From NCBI GenBank assembly GCA_028753945.1, contig JAPNXP010000001.1, forward strand, positions 1,850,501 through 1,914,500: a stretch of DNA of 64,000 nucleotides, in the 5' to 3' direction. Shown here piece after piece: positions 29,621 to 40,713 of this stretch. The notes under the pieces are model-generated. The model had not been told where the DNA came from and did no database searches. It saw nothing but the letters and a program-made list of their open reading frames with translations. The translations under genes and the position numbers were made by a program. Origin of the DNA: Hexactinellida sp. DTS-2022 (lineage: Eukaryota; Porifera; Hexactinellida). How positions within the stretch are numbered: position 1 is the stretch's first letter; each line of letters opens with the position of its first letter.

Positions 29621-30535
29621 ATGTCTGACTGGATTCATTGCAACCGCTGCACTATTCTTCTGAAGGATGCAAAGAATATAGGACTCGTATTCTATCTCAC
29701 AAACTGCGGGCACATACTCTGCGCGAGATGCAGAACTGCTATATCCAGCAACAGCTGCCCTGTCTGCCAGGTTGTATGCAATACGGTGGAACTTAATGCA
29801 CGGATAGGCCCTGAGATACAAATATTTTTCTCTGAACCGGCACAACTGTTGAAGAAGCACCAGAAGGCAGAACTACAGGTTGTCGAGTTTCAAACTCAAC
29901 ACATCAAGCGCCTGTTAAACAGTCTGCAGCAGGAGAGGGCGCAGTTCAACGCTGAGAGCAAGCAATTACAGGAAGAAAACAGGAGGCTCACTCACGAGCT
30001 GGGGATGTTCAAAGCTGAGAACAATCGTCTCCGATGTAAAGGCAGGACTCCTGACCCTCCCTCCTTCCCGCACACCCCCCCTACCAAACAAACAGCCACT
30101 ACCCCGAAAAGCGTGACCCCCACTCAGGGGTTCTACACACCTCTCGCTAGGAGCCCGTCGCCCATGGGGACACCAGTTGGACATATCCACACCCCTCCCG
30201 GACCTATGAGGTACAGTCTAAAGTCAGGAAGACAAAACAACGCTCCTAGAGCTACTCCTTCCCCAGGGCTCAACCAGAGGATACCTTTTCCCTATAGCTC
30301 TGAACGGACAGAATTAGCAACTCCTATGCTCACGCCAGGAATAACCTCTCTGCTGCAAACGAACCAATTCGACCATCGGACTTCTACCACACCACTCAGA
30401 AACCCTCTGATGAGTCAGAACATTCCAAAGAGCGCTTATAAGTCGAGTCAGTCAGAGTACACTCAGTCCGTTCATCTGAGAAATCCACTTCAGATCACTC
30501 CGCACAAAGGAACTACTTCAAAACTGAACAAATAA
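29621..30535 (+). CDS. RNF212: RNF212/Zip3-family meiotic RING protein
   Basis: 304 residues. A C3HC4 RING occupies residues 7-49 with metal ligands C7, C10, C29, H31, C34, C37, C46 and C49. It is followed by the family-specific segment with IQIFF (VELNARIGPEIQIFF) and a coiled coil at about 80-136 (QQERAQFNAESKQLQEENRR). The tail is Ser/Pro/Thr-rich with TP and SP sites. Members (RNF212, RNF212B, Zip3, HEI10 group) are SUMO or ubiquitin E3-type factors on the synaptonemal complex that stabilise crossover intermediates; this role is inferred from family. Human RNF212 and RNF212B are about 300 aa, matching this length. The first in-frame ATG starts four residues before the typical W of MxxWxxCNRC. 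The coding region is intronless. RNF212 versus RNF212B cannot be decided. Confidence 0.88.
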   Translation: MSDWIHCNRCTILLKDAKNIGLVFYLTNCGHILCARCRTAISSNSCPVCQVVCNTVELNARIGPEIQIFFSEPAQLLKKHQKAELQVVEFQTQHIKRLLNSLQQERAQFNAESKQLQEENRRLTHELGMFKAENNRLRCKGRTPDPPSFPHTPPTKQTATTPKSVTPTQGFYTPLARSPSPMGTPVGHIHTPPGPMRYSLKSGRQNNAPRATPSPGLNQRIPFPYSSERTELATPMLTPGITSLLQTNQFDHRTSTTPLRNPLMSQNIPKSAYKSSQSEYTQSVHLRNPLQITPHKGTTSKLNK

Positions 30536-30662
30536 TATTGTGTTTATCATGACCATAGCGAGATTTTAAACTATACCTATGCTTCAGTGTGTTTCCATAT
30601 GTGTGTAATTACCCATAAATTTCTGAAAAATTTAATCTTTAAACGAGGGCGAACGAAAATAC

Positions 30663-31148
30663 CAGGGGTTTTCACGAGTCACTTGATTGACTCGATGACT
30701 TTCGAGTCACCACGACTCCACGAGTCATCGAGTCAGACTCGGTGACTCGAGTCACCGAATTTTGCCACGAGTCAATTGACTTGGTGACTCGAGTCATCGA
30801 ATTTTATCACGATTCAAATGACTCGGTGACTCGAGTCATCGAATTTTATCAGGAGTCAAATGACTCGGTGACTCGAGTCAGGACTTGTGAGTCATCGAGT
30901 CAGGATTCGCGAGCAATCGAGTTCAGGAATCGCGAATTATTGATGTGTACTTATGGTAAGAATAAGCAATTGGAAATTGAGTATTACCTGAATATTCTTT
31001 TACTAATCTGATTGTATTCAGAATTTGAAAAACCCATGAATCTCAAAAGATATTATCTGATTGACTTGACTCGCGAGTCACCACGAGTCATCGAGTCACT
31101 GAATTTCATCACGAGTCAAATGACTCGGTGACTCATGAAAATCCCTTG
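30663..31148. mobile_element. hAT-type MITE of GACTC-rich family, copy 2
   Basis: Starts CAGGGGTTTTCACGAGTCA and ends TGACTCATGAAAATCCCTTG. Identical 8-bp duplication GAAAATAC at 30655-30662 and 31149-31156. The interior repeats GACTCGGTGACTCGAGTCATCG-type units of about 50 bp, plus a unique central segment. The 89-codon frame through it (30742-31011) is a by-product of the repeat. Confidence 0.88.
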
Positions 31149-31169
31149 GAAAATACTACATTCGATGTA

Positions 31170-31268
31170 GAAATAATTTGATCAGATTTCACCATTCAGT
31201 CGAATTCCACCAGATTCACCATTAATTCACCTTTGATTCCACTAGATTCCACCATTCAGTCAATCCCT
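31170..31268. repeat. Diverged GATTCCACCATTCAGTC repeat
   Basis: A short array related to the inner arms of the inverted repeat at 8093-9272. Confidence 0.5.
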
Positions 31269-31324
31269 AAAAATTTTAGGGATGAAGTTTTTATAATAAA
31301 AGTAGGTAGAAGGTAGAATGCCCC

Positions 31325-31385
31325 ACAATAAGTGATTTGTTACAATGCTTTTAGGCTAAAAGCATTGTAACAAATCACTTATTGT
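31325..31385. repeat. Perfect 61-nt hairpin (29-bp stem, 3-nt loop)
   Basis: ACAATAAGTGATTTG-TTACAATGCTTTTA is followed by GGC and its exact complement. There is no mismatch in 29 pairs. No repeat copy is seen elsewhere in the window. Confidence 0.85.
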
Positions 31386-32769
31386 TCATGTAAAAGTAAA
31401 ATCTTAAATTTCTCATATTTTTGAGTGTACAGTTTTTATGGGAAATTATGATCGCTGACCAAAAAGTGGGTTATTTAAATAGAGTAAACCATCAGAAAGT
31501 GAAGAAAAGACTGCATTCATATTCTGAATCTGTTCTAGTTACTTGAAAGCAGGATACTGTACATAAATCCATAAAAACTAAATAGTATTTATTGTTAAAA
31601 TACGAGAAATTCAATAGTATCGTGGGCGCTTAATTAATAGGACTCACAATATTACTTTGTTATATTTTACGATACACGTATTAGAGAACAAGGGATCTCA
31701 ATTACATTTCACCGCGCCAGCACAGATAGTACCAGGTTACGACGCCAATGCCATCAAGCCATTATTATAGATTCTAGAATCTAGATCGTTCCCTCACTTG
31801 ATTTACTAAAAACTTTATTATCAATTATAATCTACCACAAATGCAATGGGAATGATTTATTAGGACCAGTGACTTGTTTCTAATTCCAAGAGAATATTCA
31901 TAATAAGCGGCCCTGACTGTACAGTAAATACATTACCTAATTGGCCATCTTTACGTAAAATGTTTATTTGGGGTATATAATACGATTGATAATTCTCAAA
32001 GCGCACTTCAATATCAGAATGCATTGTACATGTGAACTAAAGTAAAAACATATAGGACCGGTTTAGACCGTCAATAATCACGAACCGGACCGGATGTTAA
32101 AAATTAGGTCCGGTCTGGTCCAGACCGGGAGTCCTAGTAGTCCCGTCGCAACTCTGCCTCGAAGGATTTTAACTCACATTCACACTGCAAACAATACACT
32201 CCAGTCACTTTACCTCAAAACTCTCACCCCCACTCTCTATGGGTATAACTTATTAATAATTATCAAACCTATAACGAATAACATAATAAATATATAGATA
32301 TATAGATAGATAAATATATTTACTTACAATATGCAATAACTTGTGGATAGGTAATAGTATAATACTATGCTGTTTAGTGAAATACCTCGTCAAACTCTAG
32401 TAAGCGAGTGAACAATTTAATATTAACCAATATTTAATAAATAAAAATAAAATGCCGCCTCCCGTACCAATTTTCTCGAAAAAAGATGGGTGATAAACAA
32501 GTAATTTATTTTATGTGGCCTAAATTAATAAAATTCATTTGATATGGTGTGGTCAATTAATTGCAGGACAAAATGTCATTTAATCGTTTATATTCAAGGC
32601 GGTTCTTCTTGTATAAACTTGCCACACTGGAATATGTTTTTACTTACTTACATACTACATATACGTACATGTCAAAATATACAGAGAATAAGAATAAGAA
32701 ATTTGAGATCATCATTATTTATTTAAGAAGTATACTTGGGTAAACAAAATTTCTCAATAATACATATTC
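31386..32769. other. AT-rich intergenic DNA
   Basis: A GACCGG-rich palindromic patch lies at 32056-32135 (GGACCGGTTTAGACCG ... GGTCCAGACCGGGAGTCC). A GATA microsatellite lies near 32293-32312. Short overlapping frames at 32094-32743 show no domains. No gene supported. Confidence 0.35.
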
Positions 32770-33555
32770 AATATGCACTGACCACACAAATATTCGGACA
32801 CATTTAAGTCACCGACAACTATAGGAGCGGCATAATGGTATTGGTAAACACAACTGCTACAGGTGTGGCATAGGTGCTGCTGCAACCGCCAAACTGTTCG
32901 GTACCATAGTAATAATATAATATATCGTATTTGTAACCATTAGAATATTTAGTAAGTAGCCACTGGCCAGGCACGTAGCTACGGGGGGGTGAGGGGGGGG
33001 GGGGGGCGATTGCCCCCCCAAAGTACTTCTCGCCCCCCCCAAGAGAAGTTTAGGAAGTGTTCGTTATAGTAAATAGACTCGAATTTACTTCAACTGCATG
33101 GTTAAAACTATGGAATTTGTATCTCCCGTTGCTATGTTCATAAGGTTTTATGCACTCATTGTTAGGAAACTCGTCGAATTTAATAGCATTGAATTTCTGC
33201 TAGATCTTTCATCATATAATCGCAGCCCGCTTAAATCATTGTTTCTTTCTGATTTCTGTTATTCAGTCAATTCGTTGATTCGTCCCCCCCCCCTGCACTT
33301 GCCCCCCAGACATAAAACTTGCCCCCCGGGAATTACATACTCTAGCTACGTTCTTGCAAGTAGCAACTCTTGCTAAACTTCAAAAAAGACTGTATAAAAT
33401 TTTCATTGTATTATGTATTTTTTGTATTTCCCTTAGTTGATGTAACTTAAAACATAGAGTAAAGCGCGTATAAAGTACAAAGGATTCATGTCTGTTTACA
33501 ATAAATATGGTGACGTCACTATGCCGCACCAATAAATGTTGGCATGCTACGTATT
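32770..33555 (-). mobile_element. Repeat family D, copy 2, carrying a G-rich insertion
   Basis: Inverse of 3148-3882: GTGCCGCATAGTGACG-type words at right, CCGACAACTATAGGAGCGGC at left. A different element interrupts it at about 32965-33356, beginning CAGGCACGTAGCTAC and ending CTAGCTACGTTCTTG, with long G and C runs. The host sequence AAGTAGC appears on both sides of that insertion. Confidence 0.55.
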
Positions 33556-33871
33556 GCAAGCAATAATATTAATAAATTTAACAAAATCATTTAAACACAG
33601 TTGGTTTCCATGGATTCATAAAGCATGGTATGGTAGGTGAATACTTCTCTAGATTTAGAGTTAGCTTTAGAAACCATACGATTCAGTTCTAGGAGAATAT
33701 GCATAGGCGATTCAAATAAATAAGTTAGAAATTCTAGTTCAATAGAATTGAGGGTAGAATTTGAACTACGACGCAATCATCAATCGGACAACTTCAGGTA
33801 ACATCCTACCTCTAACGCCATCCTAACCATCAGAGCATCAATCTAAAACATACACAGTTCACTGAATCAAT

Positions 33872-35278
33872 ATGGCATCTGATATAGTGGACGGGACTAA
33901 GCTAGAGGATACTACCCCTCAACCGGAAGAGCCCGACACAGTGGTTCTTCAAACTGATTCACCCACAGAGACAGAGACGGAGATCGAGACGAAGTACGAG
34001 TCTCGAAATGATGAAAACGTGGATACCTGCTCACCAGACACAAAAGTAGCCTTGTCAGCAGACGAGATATCGAACATGCCAAGAGAGCGAGGTACTGTCA
34101 AATGGTTCAACGTGAAGGCAGGCTACGGATTCATCAAGCGGGACGGGGGCAATGATATCTTTATCCACCAGACTGCGATCATCCACAATAATCCTGCGAA
34201 GTCTGAGCGGAGCGTACGAGAAGGGGAAGACGTGGAGTACATAGTTATCCGAGGAGTGAAGGGCCCCGAAGCTGCCGAAGTGACAGGTCCTGAGTTGATT
34301 TCGGTATTGGGAAGCGAATACGCGCGGAACAAAGGGGACTACAAGGCTCGACAGATAGGAAGACAAGGTCGCGTAAAGAACTACCAGTCTCGCCCCAGAG
34401 GGTCAGGGCCTCCCCGCAACGGGCCTCTCCCACCCCCGCCTCCCCCTCCTTCCAACAGCAGACCCCCTCGGAGCCAGCCTCGCCAAGGCCCGCCCAGAGA
34501 AATGAACTTTGCGCATTACCGTAACTACCCCCCGCGCAATGGATACAGAGACTATGGGGAGCCTCCGTACAGGGACAGAGCGTATGTGGAGCCGGACTTC
34601 TATCGGGAGCAATACCGAGACAGAGACACTTCATATTGGGATAGGGAAAGGGAGGGGCCTTACAACTACAGGGACCCAGGCAACGACCCTACCAGGTTCC
34701 GGGCACCAAGGAGTTTCTATTCGCGACGTAACAACAAGGTGGAGGGGGACCGGGATGGAGACGTTGAGAGGGAAAGAGATGGGGAAAGAGATGGGGATAG
34801 GGATAGAGACGTGGACAGAGACAATCGTAGACGAAGAAATAATCGTTCGGATAGTGATAGAGATACGCGTGATAGAGATACGCGTGATAGAGATACGCAT
34901 GATAGAGATACGCGTGATCGAGATACGCGTGATCGAGATACGCGTGATAGAGGAATGAACCTCCGAGAAGGATCAGAACGCGAGAGAGGAAGGGGAGGTA
35001 GAGATAATCGGACTCAACGGGGGCCTCGTAGAGGAAGCAACATGCGAAGGAAGACTAGGAGGGACAAGGAAGAGCGAGAGGATAAAGAAACAGACGCTAT
35101 TTCACCTGTTTCCTCAGAGCCTAACGTGAACAGTCTGACTGAAGATTTGGCTGATTTGCAAATGAATGGAGAACCGGTTTCTAGTGAGCAGATAGGAGGA
35201 ACTGGACCTTCCCCCCATTCGAAAGAAGCAGAGCCTCCGGGGGAGATTACCCCGATATCCGCCTCAGTAGAGGCTTAG
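33872..35278 (+). CDS. YBX: Y-box (YBX-type) cold-shock-domain RNA-binding protein
   Basis: 468 residues. The cold-shock domain spans about 72-140 with RNP1 GYGFIKR (84-90) and RNP2 DIFIHQTAI (95-103). [13 protein letters not shown] and [11 protein letters not shown] are Y-box-specific. A Pro-run (about 183-195) and Arg/Tyr/Pro/Asp-rich tail follow, then an RD-repeat zone (about 300-362), an Arg-rich zone and an acidic end. Y-box proteins bind mRNA and single-stranded DNA and control translation and storage of transcripts; the alternating basic/acidic tail is a family trait. The RD zone is coded by a 15-bp minisatellite of about seven units near 34852-34952. The coding region is more GC-rich than its flanks, is intronless, and has an AATAAA at 35634-35639 in the 3' region. 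Orthologous YBX number cannot be given. Confidence 0.93.
   Translation: MASDIVDGTKLEDTTPQPEEPDTVVLQTDSPTETETEIETKYESRNDENVDTCSPDTKVALSADEISNMPRERGTVKWFNVKAGYGFIKRDGGNDIFIHQTAIIHNNPAKSERSVREGEDVEYIVIRGVKGPEAAEVTGPELISVLGSEYARNKGDYKARQIGRQGRVKNYQSRPRGSGPPRNGPLPPPPPPPSNSRPPRSQPRQGPPREMNFAHYRNYPPRNGYRDYGEPPYRDRAYVEPDFYREQYRDRDTSYWDREREGPYNYRDPGNDPTRFRAPRSFYSRRNNKVEGDRDGDVERERDGERDGDRDRDVDRDNRRRRNNRSDSDRDTRDRDTRDRDTHDRDTRDRDTRDRDTRDRGMNLREGSERERGRGGRDNRTQRGPRRGSNMRRKTRRDKEEREDKETDAISPVSSEPNVNSLTEDLADLQMNGEPVSSEQIGGTGPSPHSKEAEPPGEITPISASVEA
34852..34952 (+). repeat. Coding minisatellite, 15-bp unit
   Basis: About seven units of GATAGAGATACGCGT (or GATCGAGATACGCGT), each coding Asp-Arg-Asp-Thr-Arg in the Y-box tail. 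15 is a multiple of three, so unit number can vary without frameshift. Confidence 0.9.
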
Positions 35279-35739
35279 TTCACTCTCCAAAGCCGCTTTG
35301 CCTCTAAAGCATCATAGATACAGTCTAGCGTGTCTCTCGACATTATAATTACCATTCCATAGCGTGTCCTAAACCTACTCTACAACCTTATTCTAGTTAT
35401 ATCAGTTCTTGTGGTGTGATCCTCGCAAATTGTCATCATGTCTACACTCTTAGTTCTATTCGTGTCGGTTAACTATTCCAACATCTTACTATCTCACCAT
35501 CTGTATCATCTAGTTCTCTTCTCAACCAACCTTAGACAACTATCCTTACTATCTTACATCAATTTCTCTTAGTTAGGATGATTTGAGTCGATATTTCTAT
35601 AGTGCATGATATGCTTTTAGAGGCAATTATAATAATAAAAGACAATAATTATTAATTAATCGCGACAGAACACAACCACACAACAACCGCTTCGCGGTTG
35701 TTGTGGTTTCATTCTTCTAACGTTAATATTACCTGAAAT
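35279..35739. other. 3' region of the Y-box gene and a GC hairpin
   Basis: Probable 3' UTR to AATAAA at 35634. At 35686-35702 the hairpin CAACCGC-TTC-GCGGTTG occurs within a repeat matching 443-490 in inverse orientation. Confidence 0.5.
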
Positions 35740-36012
35740 CAGGGGCGTCGGAAGCGTGAAATCGGGGAGGGGGAAATCAGAATTTAGAGGGGGCACAGAC
35801 AAAAAGCTAATTCTTAGTAGTATAAAACCCAACGTGATTTTATGTCTTTTTTGATAGTTTCACTTCGGATAAGAGCAGTGGTATCATGACATTTGAACTC
35901 ATGTGTATCATTGGTGTTGTTATTTCATCTATTTGGACAGGGGAAGGGGGCAAAGGCGAGGGGATGCACAGATGAGGGGGGCACGTGCCCCCCCCCCCTT
36001 CTGACGCCCCTG
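35740..36012. mobile_element. hAT-type MITE, G-run rich
   Basis: Ends CAGGGGCGTCGGAAG and CTTCTGACGCCCCTG. Identical 8-bp duplication CCTGAAAT at 35732-35739 and 36013-36020. A run of C precedes the right end. Confidence 0.88.
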
Positions 36013-36218
36013 CCTGAAATAGGGCATAGATTATATAATGCGAGATTGTAATGATTACGTCATCAATCGATAATGAGTATACGCCAAAAATCAAATTGGA
36101 AACCGTCAGTTTCTTCAATCAACTCGGAACATACAAACAATATACACACATACAGTGTTTTTAATATACTACGTATACGATTAATAATTATTGATTGGGC
36201 AGTAAATCATTATTGATT

Positions 36219-36616
36219 ACTGTCAACTCCCGTTATAACTAAATGCTCGGGACCTTAAGTTTCATTTCGTTATAAGCGGAGTTCGAGATTAAGAGAGTTC
36301 ATTACAAGTTAAATTTAGTTGTAACCGGAGTTCATTATAAACTGATTTCGTTGTAACCGGAGTTCATTATAAACTGATTTCGTTATAACCGGAGTTCGTT
36401 ATTAGCAGAATTCGCTATAACAGGTGTACGCGCGTTTTGGGTACCCAGCGATTTAGGGATCCCCATCCATAAACGCTAGCGATATAGGGATGGGGATCCC
36501 TATATCGCTAGCGTTTTGTGGTCGTGGGGTCCTAAATCGCTAGTGATACAGGTACGCCAGTGTTTTGGGTATCCTCGTTTCTGTGCCCTAAATTACTAGA
36601 GATTTAGGGACCTAAG
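36219..36616. repeat. Cytidine-initiated CAACTCCCGTTATAAC element plus CGCTAGCG palindromes
   Basis: TCAACTCCCGTTATAAC followed by several CGTTATAACCGGAGTTC repeats, then a hairpin at 36471-36516 with a 21-bp stem (AAACGCTAGCGATATAGGGA...) and GGGG loop. A related inverse copy lies at 43860-44300. The end motif followed by a GGGACC word is like pogo/Tigger elements. Confidence 0.55.
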
Positions 36617-36757
36617 CAGGCTTGTCAAAAGTTCCTAATTATTAACTCAGGTCAGGTCAGGTCTTTAAAAAAATTCTTCCGGGCAGGCAGTTCAGGTCTT
36701 TTAACAAAAATTGCCTCAGGTCAGTTCAGGTCATGACCTGAACTTTTGACAAGCCTG
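36617..36757. mobile_element. hAT-type MITE
   Basis: Ends CAGGCTTGTCAAAAGTTC and GAACTTTTGACAAGCCTG, a perfect 18-bp inverted repeat. Identical 8-bp duplication GACCTAAG at 36609-36616 and 36758-36765. The interior is CAGGTCAGGTC repeats. Confidence 0.9.
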
Positions 36758-36926
36758 GACCTAAGTTTACATAAAGTGAGTATATCCTAAATTAAAGGTG
36801 TAAAGTACCTATGATTATGTGACTACTTGATGATATATAGATAGGTAATTATACTTCCTAAGGTAGATCACCGATTCGGTTAGCTTATCTTCCTCTATCG
36901 ATACTAGAAGTCATCATAAAAAAAAA

Positions 36927-37735
36927 CCCTCACAGACGGGATGGGAGTGTGCTCCTTCTGATTGCACTTCCTCAATGTTTAATTTGACTAGAATTCAATA
37001 TTAAAATTACATTTCAACTTAGTGTAATATAATTTAATTAATGTTTAAATTGTGACTTCAAATGTTTAAATTAATTAAAGATTAATTATTACAAATAGAA
37101 ATTAGGAATACGTGCTAGTATTTACGTTACTAATTTTAAATAATAAAATTGACATCATCATCAACTTTGTAAAATATTCCAACTTCCAAGTGTTTTCATT
37201 GCACTTGTATGAAACACATATTCACTTACAAACCAATTAATAACAGTCATTATCTAGCAGATAGTAAGTAGGCTTATGTAATATGTTCTATAGTATTCAG
37301 TATACTATAGTATAGAGTAATTACAACATGGAGAAGATGGCTGATTTATGTAAATAATCGTTAATAAAACGTAGAATTGATTAGCGACCTAATAATTTTA
37401 ATTGATATATAGAAAGAACATCCTTAGGAGAATACAACCTCTATATTTTCAATAACTAATTCGAATTATTAAAGAGTCACTGGACCAGAATACAAATTTC
37501 GACATAACTGACGAACAAAAGCGAAATTGAGAAATCGGGCTTCAAGGTGATCATCTCCAGGAAATTCTATATCTACTGTCCAAATTTTAAATCTCTATCA
37601 CCAATGGTCTAGTCAGGCCATCGCGTACGGCCGGTCGGCCGGAGGCCCGACAGAGGTAAATTCAATAGTGTGCACTTATAGTGTAAAACTATAGTAGGAC
37701 CCTACTATAACGTTTTTTACTAGAAGAAGCACACT
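36927..37735 (-). mobile_element. Family A element, uninterrupted copy
   Basis: 809 bp, inverse orientation: CCCTCACAGACGGGATGGG at left and AGAAGAAGCACACT at right. Includes the GTAGGACCCTAC palindrome and the GCGTACGGCCGG block. Confidence 0.75.
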
Positions 37736-38414
37736 AAAAATAAAGATAGTGAAGGATTTGGGCAATACAGTATATAGAAGACTATGCCTTGAACCATGGC
37801 CTACTATATTATACGGCTAGATAAGTCAAGTATTTGCCATTAAATTTCCAGGCCAGTGTTTACTTTCTAATTGCTCGTAAAATAAATCACCTATTGTCTT
37901 GGAATAAACTAAACTTAGGTTTTCAAATACGCTGGAAACATCTAAAATACTTTTGAGAATGATTTCTCATCGGATTTAACCACAATGACGTAATCAAATA
38001 TACATACCCATATATGGTAATGATGTTAAATAAATGTTAGTTTTTTAGATAATTTGAGAATCTAACTTTGCCGTTTTTATCCTAATGCATTTTTCTTGTA
38101 AAAAAACTAACTACAGTAACAAATTATGTCATTCCTTTCACTCAAATTCTTTTCAACGTCAATGTAAGTAAATAATTATGCTATTGTTATCAAACCATAT
38201 GGTTTGTATTTTTTTGAAATGTATAATTAGATTTTAATCTAAGTCTTAAAAGTGCTGTTTGACGACGTAGATGTTGCCCAGTCAGTTTAATGACCGTTCT
38301 TGGGACTTATTTAGCTAATGTTCACAAAATCTCTACTTCAATCGGGAGCCAGTCAACTCGTACCTATTTCAACCCGTCCTTAATTATTTAGTCAACTCGT
38401 ACCTATTTTTTTAG

Positions 38415-39220
38415 GGAAACCTGAATAAGACCGAATGGAATAAGACCGAATGGAATAAGACCGAAAAAAATCAGTACTGGAATAAGACCGAATGGAATAA
38501 GACCGAAAGGAAATCAGTACTGGAATAAGACCGAATGGAATAATACCGAAAAAAAATCAGTACTGGAATAAGACCGAATGGAATAAGACCGAAAAAAAAT
38601 CAGTACTGGAATAAGACCGAATGGAATAAGACCGAAAAAAAATCAATACTGGAATAAGACCGAATGGAATAAGACCGAAAAAATATAAGGGCTGCTTTTC
38701 ACCCTGATCAATATTAGACACTTAGAAAGGCGAGCGTTTTAACCATTCTCCATAAAAGACAATTAGAGTGGCCAGTGTTTTCTCCATGATACATATATCA
38801 CACTTAAAAAGGCGAGTATTTTCTCCATTAATCACATAGTCGGGTGTTTTCTCAATGAACCATAAGAAAGTCGAGGTTTCACTTTTATTCTTACCAATAG
38901 ATACGTATTTCAGAGTAGTCCTTATATTATTCGGTCTTATTTCAGTACTGATTTTTTTTCGGTCTTATTCCATTCGGTCTTATTCCAGTACTGATTTTTT
39001 TTCGGTCTTATTCCATTCGGTCTTATTCCAGTACTTATTTCCTTTCGGTCTTATTCCATTCGGTCTTATTCCAGTACTGATTTTTTTTCGGTCTTATTCC
39101 ATTCGGTCTTATTCCAGTATTGATTTTTTTTCGGTCTTATTCCATTCGGTCTTATTCCAGTACTCATTATTTTCGGTCTTATTCCATTCGGTCTTATTCC
39201 ATTCGGTCTTATTCCAGTCT
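38415..39220. repeat. Inverted tandem arrays of TGGAATAAGACCGAA
   Basis: Left array: alternating GGAATAAGACCGAATGG and AAATCAGTACT words with a period near 43 bp. Right array: the complement. A spacer of about 240 bp separates them and itself includes repeats of GGCGAGTGTTTTCTCC type. The whole would form a very long hairpin. Confidence 0.8.
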
Positions 39221-40713
39221 TAGAAAATCAGATTTTCTGCCTAGATTTTCGGTCTAATTCAGTCAACTCTTTTTTTAGTCAACTCGTCCCTAGTATTTTT
39301 AGTCAACTCGTGCCTATTTTAGGCACTAATGGTCTTTATTTTTGGTCAACTCGTACCTGTTATTTCGGACAACTCGTAACAATTTTTTTTTGTCAACTCG
39401 TGCCTCTTATTTGGGGCAACTCTTACGCGAACCTATTCTATAAGAACCTTGTTCATCAACTTATTCCCAATTTGATTAATTAATAACTTGATATTAATAT
39501 TAAATAATGAGATCGTTTTTATATAATGATGAGAAACAATAACATATTTATCATATATTATGATATCTAGCTATATATGAGTAGTTGAGCACATCTGTTT
39601 AATCCTTAATTAATGACCTTTAGTTTTCCGGGAGTATATCTAATGTATACGACGTTTTTACAAACGGTACACCGTACACGGTCAAAACTTTATGGCAGTT
39701 ATAAATATATTTTCCTCTGAACCCAAATTAAATTGCTTATAGTGTCTTACCATCGACGTAAAATGTCATAACAAATGCTTGAAAACCGTCATGATACAAT
39801 ATTCCGTGATTTATAAGGCCAAATGTGCAATGCAAGAAGCAAACAAATTTGAAATTTCTTCTCGAAAACTTTTCCGTTCGTTTCCGTGAATTAGGGAAGC
39901 TCCATTTTAATCTCAAGTATCATATTGACCATTGACATAGTACAAATAAAAGTTGGTATTTGGGACGAGTTGATTAGGTACGATTTGATATTTGGGACGA
40001 GTTGATTAGGTACGAGTTGACTGGGACGAGTTGATATTTGGGGCGAGTTGATGTATGGTACGAGTTGAAATAGGTACGAGTTGACTGGCAATCCTTCAAT
40101 CTCTACTTCAAATCTCTACTTCATAATTAGTATTAATTACCATATATGGGTATGTATATTTGATTACGTCATTGTGGTTAAATCCGATGAGAATTCATTC
40201 TCAAAAGTATTTTAGATGTTTCCAGCGTATTTGAAAACCTAAGTTTAATTTATTCCAAGACAATATGTAATTTATTTTACGAGCAATTAGAAAGTAAACA
40301 CTGGCCTGGAAATAAAATGGCAAATACTTGACTTATCTAGCCGTATAATGAATGGCGGACACATCGTCGCCGGACATTTCGTCGCCGGACATTTCGTCGC
40401 CGGACATTTCGTCGCTTGGACATTTCGTCGCTGCAGAGTCAACATCCGCTATATCGAATGTCTGTTAATTCAAACTAAGACCGAAGAATAAGTCCATTGG
40501 TTCATTAAGTTGTCTTTAATAAATCACTTCTACCAAAAGCCAAAAAAATCCATTGTTAACAATTGTTTTTAATTTACAATTAAATTCAAGTAAGCTTTGA
40601 TGACAGTTGAAATCATATAAAATAATAACAGTACCTAGGTTGTAGTTACTGATGTACGTATATAAATACGTGAGATAATAGGATATATTATTAAATATTT
40701 ATTCGTAACAACA

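Noticed and set aside
30742-31011. 89-codon repetitive frame (VTRVIEFYHDS units)
   Set aside because: It is the interior of a hAT-type MITE bounded by exact 8-bp duplications.
34055-34958. Frames of 69-149 codons on both strands over the Y-box gene
   Set aside because: Shadows of the Y-box coding region and its minisatellite; the cold-shock domain is in the other frame.
36219-36430. Complete pogo-like element with TA duplication
   Set aside because: The left end is recognisable, but the right border and duplication could not be fixed, so it is listed only as a repeat.
38415-38690. CRISPR-like regular repeat array
   Set aside because: Short direct repeats with no unique spacers, next to an inverted copy, in an animal genome; this is a transposon-internal satellite.
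38855-39223. 122-codon Phe/Ser/Tyr-rich hydrophobic frame
   Set aside because: Translation of the GGTCTTATTCCATTC array in element P; period and inverted copy show it is repeat, not a membrane protein.
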